From NCBI GenBank assembly GCA_001443005.1, contig LEKQ01000001.1, positions 392,792-456,791 of the forward strand: a stretch of 64,000 nucleotides of DNA, read 5' to 3'. Positions 51,747 to 61,031 of the stretch are shown in pieces. The position numbers and the translations under genes are program-made. Numbering within the stretch: position 1 is the first letter of the stretch; every line of letters begins with the position of its first letter. Origin of the DNA: a bacterium GBS-1 (GTDB lineage Bacteria > Synergistota > GBS-1). Below the pieces are notes generated by a model. It saw only the letters and a list, made by a program, of their open reading frames with translations, did no database searches and was not told where the DNA came from.

Positions 51747-53176
51747 GTCTCGGGTAAGAATATAAGCAAAATAGCATGAAGCTCAAGTCTACCTGCTACC
51801 ATACAGAAGCTTAAAATCCATTTCGCTAAGGGGTGGAAGAAAGCATAGTTCTCAACGGGCCCAACTTTCCCTAAACCTGGTCCAATGTTCCCAAGGGTGG
51901 CTGCTACTGAAGCTATAGTGGTAACTAGATCATACCCCATAGAGGCTATGATAATCGAAGCGAAAACGAAAATTAAAATGTACATTACGAAGAAGGTTAA
52001 AACCGAACTTATCATGTCCGAGGGTAAGGCTTTACCGTTGAGCTTGATAGATATAATGGCCTCAGGATGAACCAATCTATAAAGCTCTCTCTTAAAGGAC
52101 TTAAGAAGAATCAATATTCTAACATGCTTTATGGCTCCACCAGTGGAACCAGCACATCCCCCGATAAACATAAGTATAAGTAAAAAATATTGAGCAAAGG
52201 GATGCCATAAAGAGTAATCAGTAGTCACATATCCCGTAGTTGTTAGTATAGAAACTACCTGAAAGGAAGCATATCTTAGGGCAGAAGATAAGCTATCATA
52301 GTTACCTCCAAAATATAAGAACAATGTGGTAAGAGCTATTCCGCCCCCAGCCAAAGTGGCATAAAATTTAAACTCCTCATCCTTAAGAAAGCCCCTTAAA
52401 TCCCCTTTCAAAGCTCTATAGTGAAGAGCAAAGTTTGCCCCAGCTATGAACATAAAAATAGTTACCACTACTTCAAAGTAGAGATTATTATACTGACCTA
52501 TACTTTTATTAAGCGGGGAAAAGCCTCCGGTGGCCACTGTTCCAAAAGTATGACATAGAGATTCATAGAAGCTCATCCCTCCCAAGTAAAGTAAAAGGAC
52601 CTCCGTGGCTGAAACTATGAAGTAAACTTCCCAAAGTATCTTCGCTGTTTCTCTGACACGTGGCTTTATCTTCTCTGAAATAGGACCAGGAACCTCTGCC
52701 TTAAATAGATACATTCCTCCAACCCCTAAGGCAGGAAGCACAGCCAACGAAAGAACTATTATCCCCATGCCACCAAGCCAATGGGTAAAATCTCGCCAGA
52801 AAAGGATTCCCTTAGGCAGAGACTCGATATCCTTGAGTATGCTTGCTCCCGTAGTCGTAAAACCAGACATAGACTCAAAGAAACAATCAACAAATTGGGA
52901 GAAGAAACCACTGAAGTAGTAGGGAAGAGCACCCAAAGCAGCACAACCCAACCAACCAAAGGCAACTACACCAAACCCCTCCTTAGGGGTAAACTCTTCT
53001 TCCTTATCCCCTAATAGTATCAAAAGACCGCCCAGTGCTAAAGATATAAGTATCGCTTTAACAAAAGGGAAAATATTTTCATTAAAATAAAATGACCAGA
53101 GTAGCGATGGAATCATAGATAAACCCAAGAGGAAAAACAACCACCCCACGGGGTAGGCAACTATCTTGAAGCGCAA
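51734..53176 (-). CDS. trkH: Potassium uptake channel subunit TrkH/KtrB
   Basis: Ion-conducting subunit, 480 residues with four pore repeats. Selectivity-filter segments: SMSGFTTTGASIL (~103-115), TFGTVATGGFSP (~207-218), SILTTTGYVTTDY (~308-320) and ATLGNIGPGLGKV (~432-444); GGCAGSTGGAIKHVR (~341-355) is typical of TrkH. TTG start. It is the last gene of the TPR-cdaA-cdaR-glmM-trkA-trkH operon, two bases after trkA. Confidence 0.94.
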   Translation of the reverse strand: MRFKIVAYPVGWLFFLLGLSMIPSLLWSFYFNENIFPFVKAILISLALGGLLILLGDKEEEFTPKEGFGVVAFGWLGCAALGALPYYFSGFFSQFVDCFFESMSGFTTTGASILKDIESLPKGILFWRDFTHWLGGMGIIVLSLAVLPALGVGGMYLFKAEVPGPISEKIKPRVRETAKILWEVYFIVSATEVLLLYLGGMSFYESLCHTFGTVATGGFSPLNKSIGQYNNLYFEVVVTIFMFIAGANFALHYRALKGDLRGFLKDEEFKFYATLAGGGIALTTLFLYFGGNYDSLSSALRYASFQVVSILTTTGYVTTDYSLWHPFAQYFLLILMFIGGCAGSTGGAIKHVRILILLKSFKRELYRLVHPEAIISIKLNGKALPSDMISSVLTFFVMYILIFVFASIIIASMGYDLVTTIASVAATLGNIGPGLGKVGPVENYAFFHPLAKWILSFCMVAGRLELHAILLIFLPETYRR

Positions 53177-53178
53177 GC

Positions 53179-54537
53179 CTAGCTCTCACTCCCTTCAGAG
53201 AACCATTCTTGAACTTCCCTTAAGGCCTCACCCATGAGAAAAACTATAGCCTCATCTCCTTCAAGAAGGTGGGTATCTCCACGAGGTATTATAACCTCAT
53301 CCCCCCTTACCACTGCTCCAACGAGAAGCCTCTCAGGAAGAGAAAGCTCGCGAAGCCTGCCTCGGGTTATCATAGATCCCCTTCCAACCCTAACATCAAC
53401 AACTCTAACATCAGCCTCCTCTATCAAAGAGATCGACAAAACATCCTCACGCCAAAAGTGCCTAAGGATAGTGCTAGCTGTTGCAAGTCGTGGATTCACT
53501 ATCGCATCTATCTTCTCAAGGTAGTCCACGAGCCTCACATAATCGGATTTTTTAACCAGGGCTATACCCTTCCTTGCCCCTTGACTTTTAGCTAGAAGCA
53601 CCGAAAGCAAGTTAACCTCATCATTCTGAGTTAGGGCCACAAAACCATCTACATCCGAAACTCCCTCCCTCCTAAGAAGAGAGAGATCCGTCCCGTCACC
53701 CTTTATAACTAGGCTTGCCGATAGTTCCCTTGAAAGCTCTTCACACTTTTCTTGACTCTTGCTTATTATCTTTATATTTGAAATCCCGGCACTCTCGAGG
53801 TCCTTAGCGAGCCACTGAGTTATCTCCCCACCCCCAATCAACATGACCCTTTTAGGCTTCCTCCACTCAGCGCCAAGATAAAGAGCCAACCTATAAAGAT
53901 CCTCCTTCCTACCTACTACAAAAACCTTGTCTCCCACTTCTATTTTGTCCCTACCATGTGGAACAAACATCTCCCCCTTACGCAAAATTCCAACTATCAA
54001 AAAGGTGCCATCGATCTCTTGAGCCATATCAACCAAACTCTTGCCTACAGCTGGAGCACCATTCATAACCTTAAGGAGATAAACCATAATTCTACCCGAG
54101 GCAAATTCCATAACTTGAGAGGCTGGTGGTACCTGAAGGAGGTGGAATATTTCAGAAGCCACAACTCTAGTTGGATTTATAATTAAATCTACACCCATCT
54201 TCCGCGCAATTACATCCGTCGGTTCATCCATCCGCATCTCCTGAATTCTCGCTATAACCTTCTTAACCCCAAACTGCTTAGCTATAAGACAGGCAACTAT
54301 ATTCGTCTCATCGCTATCGGTAACCGCTATAAGCATATCCGCTAACTCTATCTTCGCTTCCTCAAGGGTATGTATATGAGAACCACTACCCTTAACTACA
54401 AGAACGTCAAGCTCGTCTTCTATCTCCGATGCTTTTCTCTCATCTTTCTCTATAACTACCACATCGTGCCCCTCATTGGAAAGAACCTTAGATAGATTAA
54501 AGCCCACCTCACCAGCCCCAACTATTATAACCCTCAT
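53179..54537 (-). CDS. trkA: Trk potassium uptake regulatory protein TrkA
   Basis: Cytoplasmic gating subunit of 452 residues with two RCK units. First NAD-binding fold VIIVGAGEVGFNLSKVL (~3-19), then an RCK_C domain (~140-220); second fold VMLIGGGEITQWLAKDLES (~231-249) and second RCK_C domain (~370-450). RCK_C domains of several K+ transporters bind c-di-AMP, and this gene sits in the same operon as the diadenylate cyclase, so such control is plausible here. Confidence 0.94.
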   Translation of the reverse strand: MRVIIVGAGEVGFNLSKVLSNEGHDVVVIEKDERKASEIEDELDVLVVKGSGSHIHTLEEAKIELADMLIAVTDSDETNIVACLIAKQFGVKKVIARIQEMRMDEPTDVIARKMGVDLIINPTRVVASEIFHLLQVPPASQVMEFASGRIMVYLLKVMNGAPAVGKSLVDMAQEIDGTFLIVGILRKGEMFVPHGRDKIEVGDKVFVVGRKEDLYRLALYLGAEWRKPKRVMLIGGGEITQWLAKDLESAGISNIKIISKSQEKCEELSRELSASLVIKGDGTDLSLLRREGVSDVDGFVALTQNDEVNLLSVLLAKSQGARKGIALVKKSDYVRLVDYLEKIDAIVNPRLATASTILRHFWREDVLSISLIEEADVRVVDVRVGRGSMITRGRLRELSLPERLLVGAVVRGDEVIIPRGDTHLLEGDEAIVFLMGEALREVQEWFSEGSES

Positions 54538-54540
54538 AGC

Positions 54541-55851
54541 TCAAGCATCTCCCTCATCGACGGATTTAATAACCTGGACCAGCCTCTTACCTATAGAATC
54601 AACCAACATAGGGTCTTTACCCTCAACCATTACTCTCATAACGGGTTCAGTACCTGAGGGCCTTAGAATAACTCTGACGCTCCTTTTCCATGCTTCCAAG
54701 ATCTTATCCACCTCCTCCTTAAGCAAGGAAGATGAGGAAACCTTTTCTTTATCTTTTACCCTGACGTTCCAAATCCTTTGGGGGTAGCGAGGAAAGCTAT
54801 CTATATAGTGCTCAAGACTCTCGCCAAAGCTCAGGACCTTTAAAGCCGTAACCATTCCATCCCCTGTATACACCTCAGGTCTAAAAATAATATGCCCTGA
54901 GGGTTCTCCCCCAAGGGGTAAATCCCTTTTCTTCATCTCCTCATAAACCCGTCTATCACCAACAGGAACCCTCAAAAGCCCTATCTTCATTGAGGATAGA
55001 ACCTCTTCAAGACCGAGATTGCTCATAATAGTTCCCACAACTGCTCTAGGTCTGATCTCAGAGGCCGAAAGATAAAGTATTATATCTCCATCAGCCACTT
55101 TACCCCGAGAATCAACCATTATAACCCTATCTCCATCCCCATCGAAGGCAAAACCGATATAAGCTTCTTCCCTAACCACTGCCGAAATTAACTCACCCGT
55201 AGAAGTAGAGCCAACTCCAGCATTTATGTTTATCCCATCAGGCTCACAACCAACCCTTATAACCTCCGCCCCTAACTCCTCAAATACAGCTGGAGCTATA
55301 TCAAAGAGAGCACCATTTGCAGCATCCACCACCACCTTCAATCCATTAAGTTTTACACCCTTAGCTACCTTCAGAAGGTAAGGTATATAGTAATCCTTAG
55401 GGTTTACCTTATGAAGTTTACCTACATAAATACCCGTCGGCAAAACCCAATCCTCATCAAGCACTTTCTCTATGGCTGATTCCTCATCCGAAGATAGTTT
55501 CTCTCCAAGAAAATTAAAGAATTTCACGCCATTGTATTCATAGGGATTATGAGATGCTGAGACGACCGCTCCCCCATCAGCCCTTAGCTCTCTAACAAGG
55601 AAAGAAACACCAGGAGTGGATAGGATTCCAACATCGATAACATCGCAACCTGAAGAGAGTAAGCCAGATATAAGAGCTGATGTCAAACTATCACCACTTA
55701 TTCTCGTATCTCTACCAACCACGACAACCGGCCTTTCCTTACCCCCCTTAAGCAAAAAACCATAAGCTCGTCCAAGCTTTAAAACTATCTCGGGTCTCAT
55801 GTTTCCAATATTAGCAATATCTCTAACCCCATCTGTTCCAAATAAGGCCAC
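54541..55851 (-). CDS. glmM: Phosphoglucosamine mutase
   Basis: Converts glucosamine-6-P to glucosamine-1-P for peptidoglycan precursors. The 436-residue product starts FGTDGVRDIAN, has the active-site phosphoserine in VVSASHNPYEYNGVKFF (~95-111), the Mg-binding FAFDGDGDRVI (~232-242), the sugar loop GGEPSGHII (~314-322) and phosphate loop RPSGTEPVMRVM (~396-407). GTG start. It follows cdaR by three bases in the cdaA-cdaR-glmM order common in Gram-positives and others. GlmM also inhibits CdaA in some bacteria. Confidence 0.95.
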   Translation of the reverse strand: MALFGTDGVRDIANIGNMRPEIVLKLGRAYGFLLKGGKERPVVVVGRDTRISGDSLTSALISGLLSSGCDVIDVGILSTPGVSFLVRELRADGGAVVSASHNPYEYNGVKFFNFLGEKLSSDEESAIEKVLDEDWVLPTGIYVGKLHKVNPKDYYIPYLLKVAKGVKLNGLKVVVDAANGALFDIAPAVFEELGAEVIRVGCEPDGININAGVGSTSTGELISAVVREEAYIGFAFDGDGDRVIMVDSRGKVADGDIILYLSASEIRPRAVVGTIMSNLGLEEVLSSMKIGLLRVPVGDRRVYEEMKKRDLPLGGEPSGHIIFRPEVYTGDGMVTALKVLSFGESLEHYIDSFPRYPQRIWNVRVKDKEKVSSSSLLKEEVDKILEAWKRSVRVILRPSGTEPVMRVMVEGKDPMLVDSIGKRLVQVIKSVDEGDA

Positions 55852-55854
55852 TTT

Positions 55855-57078
55855 TTACCCTCCCTCCTTAACTACAGAAACCTTCACAACTTCAGGACTA
55901 ACCGAGACTATCTCTACACCTGGAGGTGCAGAAACCTCCACGGGAAGCATCGCCTCCTTATTCTCCAAACCTGAAAGGTTTAAGGAGACCAAGATGTCTT
56001 GAGCGCTAAGCGAACTTACCCTTCTAAAAGGTCCTTTGACCCTAACCTTAACATGAGGGGGAGAAATCTTCCACTTTAAGAAGACGCTACTACCTGTGAC
56101 CTTCACCGGCACAAGATACTCCCTTTCCAACACTTTCTCTCTAAGCTCAACTATAACCCTAACGCTGCTTTTCTCCAAGAATTTAGTCCTTTCGTCAGGA
56201 GGAGAAATGTTTACCTCAAAGACGTTCGTCCTATCGAGATTAGAAACGTCTATTGGGGGGGTTAAGATCTCATCTATATTTTCAAGAACTGATGATGGTC
56301 CCATCAAGGTTATATGCGACGGTATGGCTTCAACGGAAGCTATATCAAAAGCCTCAGCAGGCTTCCCCATCACATTCACCTTTATCCTAACTATCTTTGT
56401 AGGCCAACCCGGCTTCAAAGATACCGCCAACTTAACTCTCGATGGAAGTATAGATATATCCGAGGAGGAGCGAGGCTCGGTACCGCCCTCTATCCTAACC
56501 TCTGAGAAGGTCTCAAAGTCCGATGAAACTCCACTAACATCAAGGGTAACAAAAGCGTAAGAGATCTTATCCAACAAATCCTTTGGTCCCCTAACAACGA
56601 CACTCTTAGGGATAACCTTTACCTCATTAAGCAAAAAACCTTCCGCTGGACTACCTATGGTTAAAACCCTCACAGGGATCTCCTTATCCGCTAACTCCCT
56701 AATAGATACCACAATGAAAGGTGGTTTAACCCTGACGACCTGAACGCCTGAAGGAACAAGAGTTTGAACCTGCAGCCTATATACGCCTGGCTTAAGCCCA
56801 GAAAGCTCCAAAAAAGCTTCCACATCCTTAGGGGTTATCTCTCCTACGAGGTTCTTGCTCCCCTTGAGACTCACCTCAACAGTGTTAACATCCTGCTCTA
56901 TCAAGACTTTCTCCGGGGGATTCTTTACCTTCACGGGGATCTCCAAGATTCTCTCTATAGCCTGAGGACCTTCTACCCAAACCGTGTAATACCAAAAAAC
57001 AACCGATAAAATTAAAGAAAGCAAGCCTAAAAAGACCCTGCTTTCAAAAACTCGCCAGATCTTATCCAACGCGTTCAC
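55855..57078 (-). CDS. cdaR: CdaA regulator CdaR (YbbR-domain protein)
   Basis: Membrane-anchored extracytoplasmic protein of 407 residues: one N-terminal span (~13-30, VFLGLLSLILSVVFWYYTVW) followed by about four YbbR repeats, each with a strand pattern like IPVKVKNPPEKVLIEQDVNT. In other bacteria it modulates the diadenylate cyclase next to it. It overlaps cdaA by 17 bp. GTG start; a TTG nine bases in is an alternative. Confidence 0.88.
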   Translation of the reverse strand: MNALDKIWRVFESRVFLGLLSLILSVVFWYYTVWVEGPQAIERILEIPVKVKNPPEKVLIEQDVNTVEVSLKGSKNLVGEITPKDVEAFLELSGLKPGVYRLQVQTLVPSGVQVVRVKPPFIVVSIRELADKEIPVRVLTIGSPAEGFLLNEVKVIPKSVVVRGPKDLLDKISYAFVTLDVSGVSSDFETFSEVRIEGGTEPRSSSDISILPSRVKLAVSLKPGWPTKIVRIKVNVMGKPAEAFDIASVEAIPSHITLMGPSSVLENIDEILTPPIDVSNLDRTNVFEVNISPPDERTKFLEKSSVRVIVELREKVLEREYLVPVKVTGSSVFLKWKISPPHVKVRVKGPFRRVSSLSAQDILVSLNLSGLENKEAMLPVEVSAPPGVEIVSVSPEVVKVSVVKEGG

Positions 57079-57859
57079 CCCTAAGCCAAACTAAAAACTC
57101 GCTCCAAAAGCTACCTTTCTGCCGCACAAAATAGTATCTCTCTAAAATCCTTCTTAATGCTTCCTCTTCAAGGTTTCTAACCAACCTACCATTTACAGCC
57201 AAAGATACCTCTCCCCTCTCCTCCGAAACAACTATTATCCACGCATCGGTAACCTCACTCAGCCCAACAGCTGCCCTATGACGCGTACCCAAACGCCTAT
57301 CAAGGTCTCTATCAGAAAGCGGTAAGAAACAACCTGCCGCTATTATCTTATCCCCCTTTACTATAATAGCCCCATCATGCAAGGGGCTCTTAGGGTTAAA
57401 TATCGAGAGTATAAGTTCTGCTGAGATTTCAGCGTTCACCTTTACAGCCTTCTCCCAAAAATCTTTCAAACTACTTTTACGCTCAAAAACAATTATAGCA
57501 CCGATTCTACCCTCCTTAAGCGATGTAATAGCAATGAAAAGCTCGCTCACTATCTGGGCTTCCCTACGAGAGAAAGTCCTGCTAGTCTCCCAAAAACCGC
57601 CACCTAAACCCTCTAACCCTCGCCTTAACTCCGGCTGAAAAACTATGGGTATGACTATAAAGGAAAGGCTTATAACCCTTTCGAGAAAATAACTTATGGC
57701 GTGAAGACCTAAAAATTTGGCCACCCCATTTAGGAGAAATATCAAAAGAAGCCCCTTAACAAGCTGAAAGGCTCTTGTCCCTCTAAGAAAAAGCAAAACT
57801 CTGTATATTATGTAAGCTATTATTATAATGTCAGCTAAGTCCTGCCATCTAAGGGGCAT
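57062..57859 (-). CDS. cdaA: Diadenylate cyclase CdaA (DisA_N domain)
   Basis: Makes the second messenger c-di-AMP from two ATP. The 265-residue product has three N-terminal membrane segments (~7-85) and the catalytic domain with SPLHDGAIIVKGDKI (~157-171, DGA motif) and RRLGTRHRAAVGLSEVTDAW (~188-207, RHR motif). C-terminal tail EERGEVSLAVNGRL is family typical. ATG start, overlapping the TPR gene by 11 bp. Confidence 0.94.
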   Translation of the reverse strand: MPLRWQDLADIIIIAYIIYRVLLFLRGTRAFQLVKGLLLIFLLNGVAKFLGLHAISYFLERVISLSFIVIPIVFQPELRRGLEGLGGGFWETSRTFSRREAQIVSELFIAITSLKEGRIGAIIVFERKSSLKDFWEKAVKVNAEISAELILSIFNPKSPLHDGAIIVKGDKIIAAGCFLPLSDRDLDRRLGTRHRAAVGLSEVTDAWIIVVSEERGEVSLAVNGRLVRNLEEEALRRILERYYFVRQKGSFWSEFLVWLRGERVG

Positions 57860-59330
57860 TTCCCTTTCTCTCCTCCTCCTCGATTTCCCTTAAAGCTCTT
57901 AAAGCTTCCTCATCGTTCGGATGAATCTTCAAAACCTTATTCCACTCGAGCTTAGCCTCTTCAAGCATACCCCTCTTCATATATCCCCTTGCAAGAAGCC
58001 TGTGAGTCTCAACATGCTCTGGTCTAACCTTAAGGTCAAACTTCAGAGAAGGGGGTTCTGAAACGGAAAGCTTGCTCAAGGCTTCCAAAGCCTCCTTATC
58101 ATCCGGATTTATATCTAATACGCTCCTCCAACAGCTCTGAGCATCAACGAACCTCCCCTGACTTTGATAGAGCTTGGCAAGCTGCTTTAAAATTTCAAGA
58201 TTCTTAGGCTCCTTACGAGAGAGATCCTCAAGCACAGAAATCGCCCTATCAGGCTCACCACTCCTAACGTAACTTAAGGAAAGGAGAAGAAGCATATCTC
58301 TATCATCAAACCCCTCCTTCAAGGCTTCTTCAAGAACGGCAACGGCGCTCTTAAACCTTTCCATAAAGATATAGCTTTTGGCTAGAATGTTATAAAGCTC
58401 ACGCTCACTAAATCCCAAGCCCCTCGCTCTCTCAAGGTGATCGATCGCCTGTTTATAGTCCTCGGTCCTATAGTAGTATTCTCCCATCAGATAATAGAGC
58501 TCCCCGTCTTCAAAACCAAGCTTCAGGGCCTTTTGCGACTCTTGAAAAGCTGCATCCCAAGCACCTTCCTCGGCGTAAGCTTTCGCTAACTTCAAGTGCA
58601 GGTCTTTCCTTTCTGGAGCTAGCTCTAACGCCTTCTTCCAAGACATAAGCGCCTTTAGCCACAATCCCTTACCTGCATAAGAATCCCCAAGAAAAACATG
58701 GGCATCTATATCCTGAGGATTCAACCTTAAGACGTCTCTCCAGATATCAACTGCACGAGAATAAAGTCTCTTCTCCATGTATAATAAACCCAGGTTAACC
58801 CGTGCTCCATAATGATCAGGATCAACCCTAACTGCCTCTTCCAGCTTCCCTATCGCCTCATCTATCAATCCCTGCCTCAGCAAGACTACAGCCAGATCAT
58901 TATAGGCATCAGCATTGCGAGGGTTCATTTCTATAACTTTCCTATAGCAAACTATCGCCTCCTCAAAGTTTCCCATCTCATCGTATATGTAACCTAAGCT
59001 CCACCAAGCTCTATCAAGCTCAGGTTTCAACTCTATAGCTTTCTTAAGTTCCCTTAAGGCTTCCTCCCTTCTACCCAAGCGATATAGTATCTCCCCCAAT
59101 AAGCTCCTTGCTTCAGCGAAATAGGGATCTATAAAAACCGCCTTTTCCACTTCTCTCTTAGCATCTTCGATGCTACCAAGCTCGAAGAAAGCTAAACCCA
59201 ATTTATACCTATACTCGCTATTCTTAGGGTCGATGCGAACAAGCGCTTTACCAACGGAAATCGCCTTAGCCCAATCTTTCCTTTCGATTAAACTGAGAAA
59301 CTCACTCGCAAGCTTGTCCTTTTCCTCCAA
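57849..59330 (-). CDS. Tetratricopeptide-repeat protein
   Basis: From the TTG at 59330 (GGAGGGA six bases upstream; an earlier TTG sits before that site) the product has 493 residues, almost entirely TPR units of 34 residues (for example AIVCYRKVIEMNPRNADAYN and AVDIWRDVLRLNPQDIDAHV), about thirteen in all. No signal or membrane span, so a cytoplasmic scaffold. First gene of the c-di-AMP/Trk operon, overlapping cdaA. Its partner could be CdaA, CdaR or the envelope machinery; nothing in sequence decides. Confidence 0.88.
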   Translation of the reverse strand: MEEKDKLASEFLSLIERKDWAKAISVGKALVRIDPKNSEYRYKLGLAFFELGSIEDAKREVEKAVFIDPYFAEARSLLGEILYRLGRREEALRELKKAIELKPELDRAWWSLGYIYDEMGNFEEAIVCYRKVIEMNPRNADAYNDLAVVLLRQGLIDEAIGKLEEAVRVDPDHYGARVNLGLLYMEKRLYSRAVDIWRDVLRLNPQDIDAHVFLGDSYAGKGLWLKALMSWKKALELAPERKDLHLKLAKAYAEEGAWDAAFQESQKALKLGFEDGELYYLMGEYYYRTEDYKQAIDHLERARGLGFSERELYNILAKSYIFMERFKSAVAVLEEALKEGFDDRDMLLLLSLSYVRSGEPDRAISVLEDLSRKEPKNLEILKQLAKLYQSQGRFVDAQSCWRSVLDINPDDKEALEALSKLSVSEPPSLKFDLKVRPEHVETHRLLARGYMKRGMLEEAKLEWNKVLKIHPNDEEALRALREIEEEERKGNAP

Positions 59331-59353
59331 AGGATCTCCCTCCAAAATAAACT

Positions 59354-59392
59354 AAGCAGCCCAAGGAATAAAAAATATCCCTTGAGCTGCTT
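59354..59392 (-). terminator. Terminator after nhaC
   Basis: Imperfect inverted repeat (arm AAGCAGCCCAAGG 59354-59366; complement 59380-59392 with one mismatch) beginning nine bases after the nhaC stop, followed on the minus strand by TAGTTTATTTTGG. It separates nhaC from the TPR operon, although partial read-through is possible since no separate TPR promoter is seen downstream of it. Confidence 0.7.
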
Positions 59393-59400
59393 TAGATGAA

Positions 59401-61005
59401 TCAATTTAAAGAAATCTTCTCCTCGGGCTTAAACTCCAAAGATCCAATGTCTGTAGGCTTTCCAAAAAGAAACACAATGGCCAGCAAAGCTCCCCATATC
59501 ATTAACAAGCAGATAACAGGATTCAAACCATAGCCTGCTGGGATATAACCTAATAGCGCAGCCACAACCGCTACGGTTAAAGCATAAGGAAGTTGAGTGC
59601 TAACATGATCCATATGATCGCACACGGAAGCCATGGAAGACATTATGGTCGTATCTGAAATTGGAGAACAGTGATCCCCAAAAACAGCTCCAGTGAGTAC
59701 AGCTCCTATCGTCGCTATCATAGAAGCATTCAAAGCATGGGCCAAAGGTATAGCAAGAGGCATAAGTATTCCCATCGTTCCCCAGGAAGTTCCTGTAGCG
59801 AAGGAAACAAAGATCGCAACCAAGAAAACGACAAAGGGAACAATCTGAGGGGATAAAACCCCTTTAGATAGATTGATTATGTACTCAGCAGTTTTAACAT
59901 CGTCGCAAACGCCTTTGATCGACCAAGCAAGGGTAAGTATCATCACAGCTATTATCAAGCTCTTCGCCCCATCAACCCACGCCTCGAAGGCTTGCGAGAG
60001 CGTAAGTATCCTTTGCGAAACTGCCATTATTATGGCAACAGCGCTCGTAGCGAATGAAGACCAGATAAGCGCCAAAGATGCATCCGCGTTACCTATAGCT
60101 TCACGAATCCCCGTAAAGGTTAAGGGCTTCTCCATACCCCCACCGTTATACCACAAACCAACAAAGGTAGCTACTATCATGGTTAATATAGGAATCCAAG
60201 CATTAATCGCCCTCACAGGTTTACCCTCAGGAACGTAAAGCTTTGTTAACTCAGAAGAAGCTAAGGGCTTTGCATCATCCCTTAAAAGCTTACCCGTTGT
60301 CCTTGCCCTGACCTCAGCGTGATACATGGGACCGTAATCTCTCCCGAGCAAGATTATGAAGAGAACCATCACCACCGCGCTCAGACAATAAAACCTATAG
60401 GGAATGCTCTTTAAGAAGACAAGATAGGCATTTTCCTGAATACCAAGTTTCTCGAAAGCCTGCTGAATCAAACCCAGCTCATAACCTATCCATGTCGATA
60501 CTATAGCCCAACTAGCCACGGGGGATGAGGTTGAATCAACTATATAGGAGAGCTTCTCACGAGAAACCCTCAAACTATCGGTAAGAGGCCTCATAGTATT
60601 GCCTACTAGAAGGGTATTAGCATAATCATCAAAAAACACTATAAGTCCCATAAGCCATGAGAAAAACTGCGCTCCCTTGGGCGTTTTAGCCCTCTTGGCT
60701 AAGCTCTGAGCTATCGCTAAAGTTCCTCCGCTCCTACTCATCACCCCTACTGCACCAGCTAAAGTCATGGAAAATATTATAACAGCCATATTCCAGGTCC
60801 CACCATCCTTAGGAACTAAAGCCCTCAACACATAGGTATCGAAGGTGGAAAAGAAACCATTCCACGGATTCCAACCGGCTACCATGGTTGCCCCGATCCA
60901 TATCCCCACGAAGAGGGAAAACAAAACCTCCTTAGTTAAGAAACAGAGAACTATCGCCACCAGTGGCGGGAGTAACGATAGGAAACCATAGGGATGGGCT
61001 TCCAT
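59401..61005 (-). CDS. nhaC: NhaC-family Na+/H+ antiporter
   Basis: The 534-residue membrane protein has about twelve spans and NhaC-family motifs: FFDDYANTLLVGNTMRPLTD (~119-138), STSSPVASWAIVSTWIGYEL (~153-172), FATGTSWGTMGILMPLAIPL (~392-411) and GDHCSPISDTTIMSSMAS (~434-451). Relatives exchange sodium for protons, or malate/lactate or amino acids. Located downstream of ornithine racemase and argF genes, it might instead move ornithine, arginine or a related amino acid. GAAAGGAGG precedes the ATG. Confidence 0.88.
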   Translation of the reverse strand: MEAHPYGFLSLLPPLVAIVLCFLTKEVLFSLFVGIWIGATMVAGWNPWNGFFSTFDTYVLRALVPKDGGTWNMAVIIFSMTLAGAVGVMSRSGGTLAIAQSLAKRAKTPKGAQFFSWLMGLIVFFDDYANTLLVGNTMRPLTDSLRVSREKLSYIVDSTSSPVASWAIVSTWIGYELGLIQQAFEKLGIQENAYLVFLKSIPYRFYCLSAVVMVLFIILLGRDYGPMYHAEVRARTTGKLLRDDAKPLASSELTKLYVPEGKPVRAINAWIPILTMIVATFVGLWYNGGGMEKPLTFTGIREAIGNADASLALIWSSFATSAVAIIMAVSQRILTLSQAFEAWVDGAKSLIIAVMILTLAWSIKGVCDDVKTAEYIINLSKGVLSPQIVPFVVFLVAIFVSFATGTSWGTMGILMPLAIPLAHALNASMIATIGAVLTGAVFGDHCSPISDTTIMSSMASVCDHMDHVSTQLPYALTVAVVAALLGYIPAGYGLNPVICLLMIWGALLAIVFLFGKPTDIGSLEFKPEEKISLN

Positions 61006-61031
61006 CTCTAAATCCTACCTCCTTTCTCAAC

